Of a stretch of 64,000 bases of DNA, positions 11,065-21,610 are shown piece after piece; position 1 is the stretch's first letter, and each line of letters opens with the position of its first letter. The stretch is taken from positions 45,972,323 to 46,036,322 of the forward strand of contig NC_053398.1 in NCBI RefSeq assembly GCF_905171765.1. Reading direction: 5' to 3'. The position numbers were made by a program, and so were the translations under genes. The stretch is from Bufo bufo. Its lineage: Eukaryota; Chordata; Amphibia; Anura; Bufonidae. The notes below the pieces were generated by a model. The model saw only the letters and a list, made by a program, of their open reading frames with translations. It was not told where the DNA came from and searched no databases.

Positions 11065-12020
11065 ATGAGGAGAGCGTCAAATAAGGGACGTGGCCCAGGT
11101 CGTGGTGCTGCTAATGGAGCTCCTGTTGCAGAGAGAGGATGTGATCGATCTGTGCCAGCTACACGCACAAGTGAAACCCCTTCCTCAGATGTAAGTAGGC
11201 GACAAAACCTGCAGCGGTATTTGGTCGGGCCTAATGCTGCTCTACGAATGGTGAGGCCTGAACAAGTACAGGCGATAGTAGATTGGGTTGCTGACAGTGG
11301 ATCCAGTTCCTTCACATTGTCTCCCACCCAGTCTCCTGCTGAAAGACCACAGTTAGCACCTGAAGCCGATGTCCAACAGTCTTTCACCTCACCCCCTTGC
11401 AAATCAGCCAAGCAGTCTGAACCCCAAGTCATGCAGCAGTCTCTTCTGCTTTTTAATGACTCTGTTAGCAGGGTTTCCCAGGGCCATCCACCTAGCCCTG
11501 CCCCAGAAGTGGAAGAGATTGAGTGCACCAATGCCCAACCACTTATTTTTCAAGGTGAGTACATGGGAGGACCATCGCAGCACGTCTCGGGTGATGACGA
11601 AACACAGGTGCCAACTGCTGGGGTTTTCGAAAGTGTGCAGACCAACAAGGAGGGCAGGGGTGAAGACTGGGTGGAAGATGATGTGGAGGACGATGAGGTC
11701 CTCGACCCCACATGGAATCAAGGTCATGCGAGTGACCTATGTAGTTCGGAGGAAGAGGCGGTGGTCGCACAGAGCCACCAGCACAGCAGAAAAAGGAGCA
11801 GGGTGCAAAAGTGGAGCGGCCGTCCTTTAGACAGTACGCCTGCTACTGCCCACCGCAGCAAGGGACCGAGCACACCAAAGCCAGCTCCAAGGAGTTCCCT
11901 GGTGTGGCAGTTCTTCATACAATGTGCTGACGACAAGACACGAGTGGTTTCCATGCTGTGAGCCTGAAGCGAGGCATAAACGTTCTCAACCTGAGAACGA
12001 CCTGCATGACCAGGCATTTA
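11065..12020 (+). pseudogene. hAT transposase N-terminal half, truncated
   Basis: An open frame of 298 residues (11065-11961) aligns along its length with the N-terminal part of the element B transposase. Both have a basic start rich in RG, then RQNLQRYLVGPNA, MVRPEQVQA, VDWVADSGSS, EPQVMQQSL and an acidic serine-rich stretch before the BED-type zinc finger region. Here the frame stops just after TRVVSML. The following SLKRGINVLNL and TTCMTRHL segments of the finger lie in another frame, so there is a frameshift. Similarity ends near 12020, and the RNase H-like core and dimerisation domain are missing. It is a dead fragment. Confidence 0.8.
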
Positions 12021-13412
12021 AGTGCTGTATATAGGAGTTCATGTTATGTTTCCATACATACTGATGTGTTGATGTCTATATTGGTGTTGAGCAAAATTTT
12101 AAATAGATTGCTCAACATCCGCAGGGAGACTGCAGTAGAAATGGCATATACCTTTATGTTGGGGGGGGAGATCCAAGCCAGTTGGCGGCCAAAGCCTGCT
12201 CCACATCCAACAATGGGAAAGCTCCTGATGTCCAGGCCTGCATTATGGCAGTTGCTGTTGAAGTAACGAAAAGAAGCACCTGCAGCAGGAGCAGTGACAT
12301 CTCCAGGACCAAAGAGGAGGAGGCACCTCTTCCAGACCTGTGACTGGAGGGATATATCAACAGGTATTGGCAGCAAGAGGGACGAGCAGCAACAACTTTC
12401 CCAGGCTAAATAATAGTGGGCTGCATATGGACACTTATCCCAGTGTGAATGCAAATGGAAGAGAACGGGGAGCACAAATTCTCTAAGATGTTCTCTGATT
12501 ATACCCACAACTAAGTCACGAGCCACAGAGCTTAGGTCCAAGTAATGCCCTGTGTGCTGCCAACTGCTGCCGTCCTGCCTACTTGTTACAGCAGTGGGTG
12601 TGGAACCACTGTGTCAACCGTACAGATTTGACTTGGGGCTAATCCTAAGGGCGTTATCCTGGCATTCCCCTGGTTTTCACCCCCTATACATGTATCTAAA
12701 CTTCTCTGCAGGGGAATCACCAGGCCGCTACCTCCTAGAGTAGTCTCTGTTTGGATAACTGCTGACCCACGGGGGTCAAGAGGCACTGAGGCAATGCACA
12801 GAGGGATCAGGCAAGACTGTATATAGACACAGGCCAAGGTCAAGGCAGGCACAGGGTGTGTAATCCGATAAAACAGACTGAGGTCAGGACGGGCAGCTCA
12901 GGGTCAATATGGAGATCAGAAAGAGAAGGGTAAAATACAGAAAACAGACAGAGGTTTTTAACAGGCAAGAAACCAAACTATGGCACCTTTGCAGTGAATT
13001 TGCAACTAGACAACCGATTGTTTGGGCACCGGAGAAGTTGCCTTAGGCAACCCAAGATGACCAGCCATTGGCTGGTGTGAATTAAGGTGCATGCACTGTC
13101 TCTTCCAAGAACTGGAAGGAGCACATGCCCTACTGCTAAAGAAGCGAGACTTTGCTGTCAAGAGGCAGGCTGCAGAGTGTAGGGAGGAACAGCCATTTGG
13201 CTCCAGCCACCGGGCCCACCAAGAAGGGGCAGAGTAAACATGACGGGTCTGCTCGGAGGGCACTGGATGTTTATTTAATACCACTGTTCCTAGACACATG
13301 AGGAAGTGAATGGTAACTTTCCTAGCAGCTTCTAATGAGAAAGACAATGCTAATGATGTTAAAAGTCAGACATGTTGGTAAGAATTTTTAGATATTTCCA
13401 TGAAAGTGTTAA
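12021..13412. other. No recognised gene; unclassified, possibly repeat-derived
   Basis: Neither strand has a convincing coding region. The segment from about 12560 to 13330, rich in GGTCAAGGCAGGCA-type words, resembles debris of an LTR element but no ends or target duplication could be defined. A G-run at 12161-12168 and small purine-rich stretches are the only local structure seen. Confidence 0.4.
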
Positions 13413-13676
13413 GGCTGTATTACACAGCCCTTCTGGCAATGGCCTGCTCACTAGCGGTGGAGGCCACTGCTATTACATCACTATACCATCGCTCTACCCC
13501 ATGCTGTGTAGTGGTTTGCAGGAGGCAAAAGATTTGAACTGCCCGATGAATGAGCGTTTGCTTGTTCATCGGACAATCGGCGTCAGTATTACACTACATG
13601 ATGATCGCTAATGAGTGGTCATACGAACACTCGTTAGCAATCATCTTCCGAAACATTAGCAGGTGTAATACAGGCT
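13413..13676. mobile_element. MITE with GGCTGTATTACAC ends
   Basis: The left end GGCTGTATTACACAG is matched at the right by GTGTAATACAGGCT in inverted form, next to TAA and TTA. At about 264 bp without coding sequence, it fits a Harbinger-like MITE. The exact right boundary is uncertain by one or two bases. Confidence 0.65.
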
Positions 13677-14084
13677 TTACTGTTTAGCAGTGTTGGTCTC
13701 ATCCACTAGTGACGTGCCTCACTTGCTTGGGCACAGACTGGTGCCTACTGTACCTACCTACTGTAGAAGCTCTGCCTACCACAGCATTATTGGCCCCAAC
13801 TACCACCAACGTGGCTACTTGCTTACCCCGCCTACCACATATGACCACTTGTAGATGTGTTTCCCAGGCCACTTTATAATCCAATCTGCTCCTATATATT
13901 CAGAGATAAGCGGCGATGAATAGACACTGCTTGGGGTCTACGAACATCAGTGCATTCTGACATCTGCATGTGCCGAGTAGACATAATTTACAGACATGTC
14001 AAAACCCAGGAACATCTATCACCTAAATATTTCCATTCACATTATCAGAAGAACTCCACTATTTATAATGAGATAGATAGATAA

Positions 14085-14443
14085 GGCTATGTTCACATCA
14101 GAGATACTGCTGTATGGTTTTAAAATCTGGCATGGGATCTCAAAACCACAGCAAAACCCTTCCATTGTAATAATACAACCGGCTGCATTCGTTCAGAACG
14201 GATCCAATTCCATTATAATTGAAAATGAAGAAACCGAATCCGGCACCATGGACATTGTTTTTGGGGCCAGATCCCACTTGTTCATTTCAGTTTCCCTTGC
14301 CACACACAATAACGCTGCTTGCATGGGAACCCAACAAACCAGAACGGAATGCATTCTGGTGCACTTCATTCCGGGTTGTTCGGTTTTAAGAGCCTGTTCC
14401 ACATCTCAAAACTGGACAGCGCAACGCAGATGTGAAAGTAGCC
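14085..14443. mobile_element. Harbinger-like MITE (359 bp)
   Basis: The ends GGCTATGTTCACATC and GATGTGAAAGTAGCC are inverted, with TAA on both sides (14082-14084 and 14444-14446). The interior is partly complementary: GGATCCAATTCCATTATAAT is followed by matching words such as CCGAATCCGG. Confidence 0.75.
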
Positions 14444-14446
14444 TAA

Positions 14447-14874
14447 ACCAGCAGCACCGTCACAGTAAGGGGTGGTGCAATCCCTCTGGAATCTCAGGAG
14501 AAAGACGTGCAATTAGATAAAACAAGCTCGACAAATGCCTCATTGTGCTGAAACGTGGCATGGGTGAATAAAGCGGGTCCACCACACTTATCACTTATCT
14601 GGAGTGCTGCCTCTATAGTCAAATACTATGATATTATAAAATATATATAATAAAAATATTAAAGTATTTTTCATCAGACCTCAGACTGGAGCCCCAATCT
14701 TCATCACACCTCCCATCAGACTAAGCTTGGGCGATATATCAGTATGTATGGTATACCGCAGAAATGGTGATATGGCGACATAGATATGTATATAGATGTA
14801 TATTGACAGCTTTGGCTGCTTCCAAAACATGCCCGGCGCGTACTGATGGGTCCAGGATACAGTGTGGGATATAA
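14447..14874. other. Non-coding spacer
   Basis: No coding region is supported. It holds an AT-rich stretch at 14625-14670 and a run of TATA/GATA words at 14740-14810. Nothing else is recognised. Confidence 0.5.
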
Positions 14875-15010
14875 GGGCGCATTTACACCAGCAGATTATC
14901 TGCCCAATATCTGTCTAATCCAATAGCAGGTGTGTATAACTAAAGATCTGTGTGTAATTGGCCATCTGACGAATGACTGGTTAGAAAATCTGTCAGATAA
15001 TCTGCTGGTG
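14875..15010. mobile_element. Short MITE just upstream of the AGPAT5-like exon
   Basis: ACACCAGCAGATTATCTG near the left end (14885-14902) is matched by CAGATAATCTGCTGGTGT at the right (about 14995-15012). TAA precedes and TTA follows. The left end has ten further bases (GGGCGCATTT) with no partner on the right, so the right end is probably truncated. Confidence 0.6.
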
Positions 15011-15037
15011 TTACCTTCTTGAAGTAGAACCAAAACC

Positions 15038-15253
15038 ATGCTGCTCTCCGCTGTGCTGCTAACCTACTCCCTGCGCTACATGGTTCCCACCACAGTCATG
15101 CTGGGCACTGCGCCAACCTACCTGCTGTCATGGGGCTGCTGGAAGGCACTGTGCTGCCTGAAAACTTATACCATCGGGGGATGCGATCAGCAGTTCTACA
15201 ACATCTACCAGAGCATGGTGCTCTTCTTCTTCCAGCACTACACTGGGGTGCAG
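15038..15253 (+). pseudogene. AGPAT5: AGPAT5-like first exon (acyltransferase), probably damaged
   Basis: The predicted 72 residues strongly resemble the N terminus of vertebrate AGPAT5, an endoplasmic reticulum/mitochondrial 1-acylglycerol-3-phosphate acyltransferase. The start MLLS, the hydrophobic segment with RYMVPTTVMLGTAPTYLLSW (residues 14-33) and the end YQSMVLFFFQHYTGVQ agree with the family, and a donor (CAG/GTCAGG) follows exactly where the vertebrate exon 1 is expected to end. Between residues about 38 and 50 the sequence is unlike the family. In the +1 frame the same DNA reads VLPENLYHRG, which is closer to it, implying two compensating indels. The catalytic HX4D motif would lie in later exons, not found in the window. 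It may be a duplicated, dead exon, or a real exon with sequence errors; the kinase gene downstream would then lie in its intron. Confidence 0.6.
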
Positions 15254-15409
15254 GTCAGGACTCGCTGCAGGAGGTCAAATGTGTCGACTCTGGGGTGGTG
15301 GTGGAGACTGGGGTGCCAGGTGATCGGGGCATGTGTTTAGAAGCTGGACATCACCTGCATGTGCTCTGATGCCCACTGTAATATTACCAGGGAGTTTTAC
15401 AGAGGACAC

Positions 15410-15515
15410 TGATACACTGCACATTACCAGGAAGTGTTATAGTACCCACTGTGATATACTGTACATTACCAGGAAGTGTTATAGAGGCCACTGTGATATA
15501 TTGTACATCGACAGT
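15410..15515 (+). repeat. Short tandem repeat, two units of about 49 bp
   Basis: The words ACATTACCAGGAAGTGTTAT and CACTGTGATATA occur twice in the same order (about 15421 and 15471), with a partial third unit before them. Confidence 0.7.
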
Positions 15516-15720
15516 GTGTTCTCTAGTGCCCACCGTAAAATTACCATGGGTGCAACAAGGAGACAATCCTGTAGCCTCCATACTGTATAATGTCTCCTTG
15601 TTGCCCCCACACACTAATGTCTCCTTGTAGCCCCCATACTATGGGATAAATGGGTATTTATTACAATATATATATATATGTATATACACGCCAATAAATG
15701 AATTTGCAGAACTCCCAAAT

Positions 15721-15856
15721 AAGTCCAATAAAAAAAGGCGATTTATTCTTCCCTGTACAGCGACGTTTCTGTCCTATCACAGGACTTTTCTCTGACAGGA
15801 CAGAAATGTCGCTGTCTGTACGTGGAAGAATAAATCCTCTTTTTTGATTGGACTTT
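15721..15856. repeat. Inverted repeat of about 55 bp arms, possibly Penelope terminal repeat
   Basis: The left arm AAGTCCAATAAAAAAAGGCG... (15721-15773) pairs with 15799-15856 (...TTTTTTGATTGGACTT). Each arm holds ATTTATTCTTCC or its complement and a CGACGTTTCTGTCC-like word. The plus strand of the right arm has GACAGGACAGAAATGTCGC, reminiscent of the GAAAC box of Penelope-element hammerheads. That link is a guess. Confidence 0.4.
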
Positions 15857-16339
15857 TTGGGAGCGCTGCGACTTCTTCACAGGTGTACATCTGAGGGCTG
15901 TGGATCCAGGCCCTGGTCGCTGGCACCCTGTATACTATTTTTCCTGGAAGTGCTGCTTTGTGCATTACATATAATGAATTTCCACACAACTGATCTTATA
16001 ACAACATGCCAGTACAGTGTGTGATGAACTATGGGCACCACTGCCACCCCTCATACACCAGTCACATCACCTGCCCCCATCCACTAATAACATGGCACTA
16101 GAAGATGCCGCCATGTAGTTCTCTCTCATTCCTCTGGACACTGGACTGCCACTCAAGATGCCCACCTCACAGCAAACATGGCAGAGCATGTCCATGGTCC
16201 ACTGCCAGGAGATGCCACCTGAGGATTCCATCGTGAACTCTGACCCCCTGCACACGACCAACTGGCGTTCAGATTCAACTGTCGACGGCAGCGAGCAGAG
16301 GCGGTCTACAGATTGGAAGATTTTTGGAGTTTTTCGACA

Positions 16340-19300
16340 ATGGCGTCCACTGGACAGACAGAAGACAGCGAGGAGGAGAAGAGGGAAGAAAAGAGGAAGA
16401 GGGAAGAGGAGAGCATCGCTGGATCCAGCGCCTCAAGGAAGAGGAGAGCAACCGAGGAGAGCGGATCGGAGGATGAGGGGCTGACATCAGACAGCAGCCA
16501 AGACACTGACACGTCCAGCCCCTATGCCAGGCTTACCATCAGCCGCTTCACCATCCACCAGGTCTTGGGCAGGGGCAGCTTTGGCAAAGTAAGTTTTAGT
16601 ATTTTTTTTTAAATTCATTTCTAATACAATATTTCCATTTTATCCCCATCTATTGCTTTCTGTTATCAGCTATTTCATGCTGGGTAAATGAGTATTCTCC
16701 ATTTCTTTTCCTCAGGTGGTCCTGGCATCAGTCCCTGGCCGAAATATCTACACGGCCGTCAAAATGATCGACAAAAAGTGGGACAATGCAGACACCATCA
16801 CGAGAGAGCGGAGGATACTCCTGGCCACCAGAGCCTGCCCGTTCCTATGCCACCTGTATGCCGCACATCAGTCTCAGGAGCGGGCATATTTCATCACGGA
16901 GTATCTCTCCGGTGGCAGCCTGGAGGCTTTGATCAATATGTGCGGCTACCTGAATACTGACAGCGTAAGGTAAGAGAATGGGGAATAAAAACTGAGGTCA
17001 GAGGTACAGTTAGGAGAGGGATGGAGGGCATGTCCCAAGGTGCAAGGTGGCGGTGTAATTCTTGGTAACTTCTTGTTCAGGGTATTTACATGCAGATCTA
17101 TGGCACCAAACTAAATGTAGTGGTAGTAGTATCTATTACTCTGTAGTGGTCGGTCAGGTGGATAAACAAAGCAGTGAATGGAAAGAATACAGGCTGCCAT
17201 AAAACAGCACTTCTTCTCTGCTAGTGACCTCCCAGCAGGGCCGGACTGGGGATAAAAACCAGCCCTGGAAAAAGTTGCATACCAGCCCCACAGCATTGCG
17301 TCATTATTTACTTGTTTATAATAGGAGAAAGCATTCATTTTAAAACACGTGTGTAAACACGAATATGAACTTTGCCCCACGATAGCCCTTTTGTAGAACC
17401 CCCATAAAAACTTACAGTTACTTGACTTGGCCCTTGGGGATCTCGGACGCCACTTCCACACTTTGGCCGGGGGCTCGGCGGAGCTGATGTTGTGCTTTAA
17501 CCTAATGAGAAAGATTTCATAATAAGGATTTGGAGAAAGGGCAGAAGGATAGCAGAGCAGGGAGAGGCCGGTGCTGCTACTAGGGGGTCATACCATGGGG
17601 GAGTAATAAAGCCCACCATAATGCCTCCCAGTAGTAATAATTCTCCTTATAATATGCAAAACATACCCCTTTGTAATGCCCCCAGTTGAGCTAATGTTCC
17701 CATAATGTGCCAATATAAAATACCCCTTCTCAGTGCCCCCGTAGATGACCCCCATAGTGCCCCCCCCTTCCCCATAGTACCCACCATAATGTGTCCCAGT
17801 ATAAAATGCCCCTATACAGAGCCCCCATATAAAATATCTTCTTTTTTAGCCTCAGTAGATGCCCCTATAGTGCCCCCCAATAATCTGCAGTAAGATGTGC
17901 CCCCATAGATGCCCCAATCATGTGCCAGTAATAAGAGCCCCCCCCACCATCATGTGCCAGTAGCCAGAGCCCCCCCATATCATGTGTCAGTAGCCAGAGC
18001 CCCCCCATATCATGTGTCAGTAGCCAGAGCCCCCCATATCATGTGCCAGTAGCCAGAGTGCCCTCAATCATGTGCCAGAAATAAGAGCCCCCCCCACCAT
18101 CATGTGCCAGTAGCCAGAGCCCCCCATATCATGTGCCAGTTGCCAGAGCCCCCCCATATCATGTGCCAGTAGCCAGAGCCACCCCATATCATGTGCCAGT
18201 AGCCCCCCTTATGTGCCAGTAGCCCCCCTTATCATGTGCCAGTAGCCCCCCTTATCATGTGCCAGTAGCCCCCCTTATCATGTGCCAGTAGCCCCCTTAT
18301 CATGTGCCAGTAGCCCCCCTTATCATGTGCCAGTAGCCCCCCTTATCATGTGCCAGAGCCCCCCTTATCATGTGCCAGAGCCCCCCCCTTATCATGTGCC
18401 AGAGCCCCCCCTTATCATGTGCCAGTAGCCAGAGCCCCCCCATATCATGTGCCAGTAGCCAGAGCCCCCCCCCCCATATCATGTGCCAGTAGCCAGAGCC
18501 CCCCCCATATCATGTTCCAGTAGCCAGATCCCCCCCATTATCATGTGCCAGTAGCCAGAGTGCCCCCATATCATGTGCCAGTAGCCAGAGTGCCCCCATA
18601 TCATGTGCCAGTAGCCCCCCATATCATGTGCCAGTAGCCCCCCTTATCATGTGCCAGCCCAGTAGCCCCCCTTATCATGTGCCAGCCCAGTAGCCCCCCT
18701 TATCATGTGCCAGCCCAGTAGCCCCCCTTATCATGTGCCAGCCCAGAAGCCCCCCTTATCATGTGCCATCCCAGCCCAGTAGTCCCCCCTTATGTGCCAG
18801 CCCAGTAGCCCCCCTTATGTGCCAGCCCAGTAGCCCCCCTTATCATGTGCCAGCCCAGCCCAGTAGTCCCCCCTTATCATGTGCCAGCCCAGTAGCCCCC
18901 CTTATCATGTGCCAGCCCAGCCCAGTAGTCCCCCCCTTATGTGCCAGCCCAGTAGCCCCCCTTATGTGCCAGCCCAGTAGCCCCCCTTATCATGTGCCAG
19001 CCCAGCCCAGTAGTCCCCCCTTATCATGTGCCAGCCCAGTAGCCCCTCTTATCATGTGCCAGCCCAGCCCAGTAGTCCCCCCCTTATGTGCCAGCCCAGT
19101 AGCCCCCCTTATCATGTGCCAGCCCAGTATTGTACCTATATAAAAAAAAAAAAAAAAAAAAGAATACACTTATACTTACCTCCAGCAATGCGATGCGATG
19201 CAGGCCGCCTCTTCTGTCTGTGTCCCTCGCTATACGGCTCAGGCGACGCGATGACGTCATCGCGCCGCCTGCACCGGCCTCTGATAGGCTGCCAGCACTA

Positions 19301-20731
19301 AGCCGGCAGCCTATCAGAGGAACAGGAGGGGACACACCTCTCCCTCCTCTGCCGCAGCACAGGCATCTGTATTGCCGTCCTGAGGACGGCAATACAGATG
19401 ACTATTGAGATGAGCGCTTCCGCAATGGAGGCGCTCATCTCCTGCTCTGCCCTGCCGCCGGCCGCGGCCGCCCCCACTTGTCACCAGGGCCGCGGCCTTG
19501 CGGCACTCAGGCTTGCCGGCCCACCGGGAAATTTCCCGGTATCCCGGCAGGCCAGTCCGGCCCTGCCTCCCAGGATCCTTCATAACATGATATTAGGGAA
19601 ATTCTAGGGAAGGATTTGATTATATTAGACCAGGGATCAGAAACCTTCGGCACTCCAGCTGTTGTGAAACTACAACTCCCAGCATGCTCCTTTCACTTCT
19701 ATGGGAGTTCAGAAAACAGCCAAGCAAGTTTACATGATGGGAGACGTAGTTTCACAACACCTAGAGTGCCAGAGGTTGCTGATCCCTGCATTAGACTATT
19801 CTCTGTTCTCCCCATCAGATTCTACACAGCAGAGCTGGTATGTGGCCTCCAGTTCCTCCATGGACACAACATCGTCCACCGGTGAGCAGAACTTTCCCCC
19901 TTCTCTCTGTTCCCTTTACAGGCTGGAGATCATGCATCCAGCTTTACTAGAGTCCTACATTTCTATTTGCACGGTCTTGAAAATTTGTAATTTTCTTGTA
20001 TTATTTCACTACAGAGATCTGAAGCCGCTTAACATCATGTTGGATGCAGATGGACACATCCGTATAATTGACCTTGGGCTGGCCCAAGATGGTGTCACCG
20101 CCTCCAATAAGATCCGTGGAGTGACGGGAAGCCTTTATTACATGGCCCCCGAGATACTTCTTAGGAAAAGTTACAGCACAGCAGTTGACTGGTGGAGTCT
20201 GGGGATTGTGGTGTCCAGGATGGCATCAGGACACCACCCATTTCACTATGGCCCCTTCCGAAAGACGGCTCGCACAGCCATTACCACCCATGAGCCAAAC
20301 ATTCCATCTTGGCTTCATGCTGATGTGCAACATCTTGTTGCAAAACTGCTGTGCAAGAAACCTAAGAAGCGTCTCGGTGTGCGTGGCAACATACGGATGC
20401 ATCCACTGTTTTCCACCATCGGCTGGAAGGAACTGGAGGAGAGGAGGGCACGGCCGCCATTTACACCATTTCAGCGGGTTCTGGAGAAGCAACATCTGTG
20501 TTGGCCGAAGGATAAGAGAGCCCATCACCCCGTGGCCGAATTTAGCTACATGTCACCTAGCTGGGCCCGGTAAGATTCTCATCCTCTGAGGATAACTCAT
20601 CAGTTGTGGTCATCATTGCCCTTCTGTGTATGACTATGTCTCTGCTTCTTCTTAGGTGGATGAGAAGATCTGGGCTGGGAGGGAGTCCACGACCATCTGG
20701 TGAGAGATCACTATATAAACAGAACACCTAA
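16340..20731 (+). CDS. PKC-like AGC-family serine/threonine protein kinase, five exons
   Basis: Exons 16340-16588, 16716-16969, 19819-19881, 20015-20569 and 20656-20731 join in phase with GT-AG introns to 398 residues. The start ATG at 16340 follows an in-frame stop at 16241. Residues 1-65 are a charged, probably disordered leader. The kinase domain has the glycine loop GRGSFGKV (77-84), AVK lysine (99), an ERRIL glutamate (114), HRDLKPLN (188-195), DLG in place of DFG (208-210), APE (233-235), VDWWSLG, and an AGC tail with RLGV...HPLF...PPF.P and a hydrophobic-motif-like AEFSYMSP (363-370). All catalytic residues are present, so it should bind ATP and phosphorylate Ser/Thr. The activation-loop threonine of classic AGC kinases is not conserved (GVTGSLYY). 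It resembles the frog-expanded PKC-theta/delta-like group, but no C1/C2 domains precede it. The last exon is the weakest part. Confidence 0.85.
17915..19135. repeat. Minisatellite of about 18-30 bp units
   Basis: More than forty copies of ATCATGTGCCAGTAG followed by a C-run and TT or ATA, with unit variants that add CCAGAGC or CCAGCCC. It is internal to the hAT-like element. Open frames here (such as 18733-19143) are repeat by-products. Confidence 0.9.
19150..19460. repeat. GC-rich fold-back block of the intronic hAT element
   Basis: Several short hairpins follow one another: around GATGACGTCATC, CTGATAGGCTGCC with GGCAGCCTATCAG, CTGTATTGCCGTCC with GGACGGCAATACAG, and GATGAGCGCTTCC with GGAGGCGCTCATC. 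An A-run of about 20 bases precedes it (19142-19161). Confidence 0.7.
19631..19788. mobile_element. hAT MITE (158 bp) near kinase exon 3
   Basis: The ends CAGGGATCAGAAACCTTCGG and GAGGTTGCTGATCCCTG are inverted, with internal ACTACAACTCCCAGCATGC and CGTAGTTTCACAAC. The flanks TATTAGAC and CATTAGAC form an 8 bp duplication with one mismatch. A related MITE lies at 33018-33164. Confidence 0.85.
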
Positions 20732-21064
20732 CATTAAATCACAACATTATATTTGATGTTACATGGCTAAATGCTTTATTATATGACCATTCCTTAAGAT
20801 AACAGAATCTACAGTAAATAGATTTATTTGAGTGTCTTCCTGTAATGTCTTCCAGGATGAAATCCTGCCAACTTCCCAGAACTTTGTGCCTCCTCCTGAC
20901 CAATGCCTCTATGCTGTTCTGTCACCTCGGCTGTCACATCTCTCTCCATACCATCCTGATGCCTCATCACTGCCATAGCTGCCCCAGGCCCGTGACCTGA
21001 CATCCTCCGATCCCGGGCTGGCATCTGACATCACTCCAGCCTGAAGATGCTCTAAGACCCCAGG

Positions 21065-21175
21065 AGCGGCCTGTGCTTAGTTTCCATCTGGTGAGTTCAG
21101 GGACAATAGCCGCATGTTGTAGTCCTGGGGCTGCTAAGCGGCTATTACCCCTGAACTCCCCGCAGCACAGGCCGG
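21065..21175. repeat. Imperfect hairpin downstream of the kinase gene
   Basis: GCGGCCTGTGC and GAGTTCAGGG..AATAGCCGC pair with GCGGCTATT..CCCTGAACTC and GCACAGGCCG around a 25-base loop. There is no sign of function; it may be an old MITE core. Confidence 0.5.
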
Positions 21176-21295
21176 GTAAGTAATACATACACCGCACATC
21201 ACTAACACTACATGATAGGTATAGGAAAACTACAGGACAGGTATAGGAACACTACAGGACAGGTATAGACACCCACACATAGCAGACAGAGATAT

Positions 21296-21430
21296 CGGCT
21301 TTGATCCTGGGAATTATTCTGATCGCCATATTTGGGGTCGGGAAGGAATTTTCCCCCTAGTTGAGGACAATTGACCTATTCCTCACAGGGGTTTTCGCCT
21401 TCCTCGGGATCTACACGGCCTTAAATAGGT
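21296..21430 (+). repeat. Direct repeat, copy 1 (uninterrupted)
   Basis: It shares CTTTGATCCTGGGA, TTCTGATCGCCATATTTGGG and a following TTCCCCC...CCTTCCTC stretch with 21611-22030. Here GGGAATTATTCTGATCGCC runs through without interruption, giving the empty site for the MITE in copy 2. Confidence 0.75.
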
Positions 21431-21610
21431 TTAGTATGAACATTAGTCCACACATTAGTATAGTAATAGAAATGTAGAAAACATAAATGTAGAAAAAATA
21501 GTTTAAAAACATTTAATATTTAATAAACCTAAACATAAAATTAGCAGAAGTCTCTAAATTGAGTATAATACACTTCTTACATTTATCTCCATATCCCGCA
21601 GGTCAGGAAT

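Larger units (their letters stand above)
4190..12020 (+). mobile_element. hAT element A, 3'-truncated, with nested insertions
   Basis: It begins TAGGGTTGAGCGAACCCGAA, nearly the same end as hAT element B (TAGGGATGAGC at 42866). The 5' region also matches B through a TATA-like promoter block. Then follow a tandem array, a nested LTR-like insertion (5926-9055), more of the array, and the N-terminal half of a transposase. Similarity to B stops near 12020 inside the BED-finger region (shared word CTGCATGACCAGGCAT). No 3' terminus is seen, so the target duplication (GCCAGCAC would be the left copy) is unverified. Confidence 0.8.
17236..19565. mobile_element. Non-autonomous hAT element in kinase intron 2 (2330 bp)
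   Basis: The ends CAGGGCCGGACTGG and CCAGTCCGGCCCTG are inverted and flanked by a perfect 8 bp duplication CCTCCCAG (17228-17235 and 19566-19573), the hallmark of hAT. It has no transposase. The interior holds a CA-rich 5' part, a 1.2 kb minisatellite and a GC-rich fold-back block (19150-19460). It makes up most of intron 2. Confidence 0.92.

Noticed and set aside
11369..11830. Alternative 153-residue frame over the hAT A transposase
   Set aside because: Shadow of the 298-residue transposase frame, which alone aligns with element B.
18733..19143. 136-residue plus-strand frame of repeated CQPSSPPYHVPAQPS
   Set aside because: A by-product of the CATGTGCCAG minisatellite inside the intronic hAT-like element; no splice or start context.
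20858..20990. Possible sixth exon of the kinase gene after TTCCAG
   Set aside because: Joining from the donor at 20700 gives an immediate stop (GGA TGA), so it adds nothing; the frame to the TAA at 20729-20731 is simpler.
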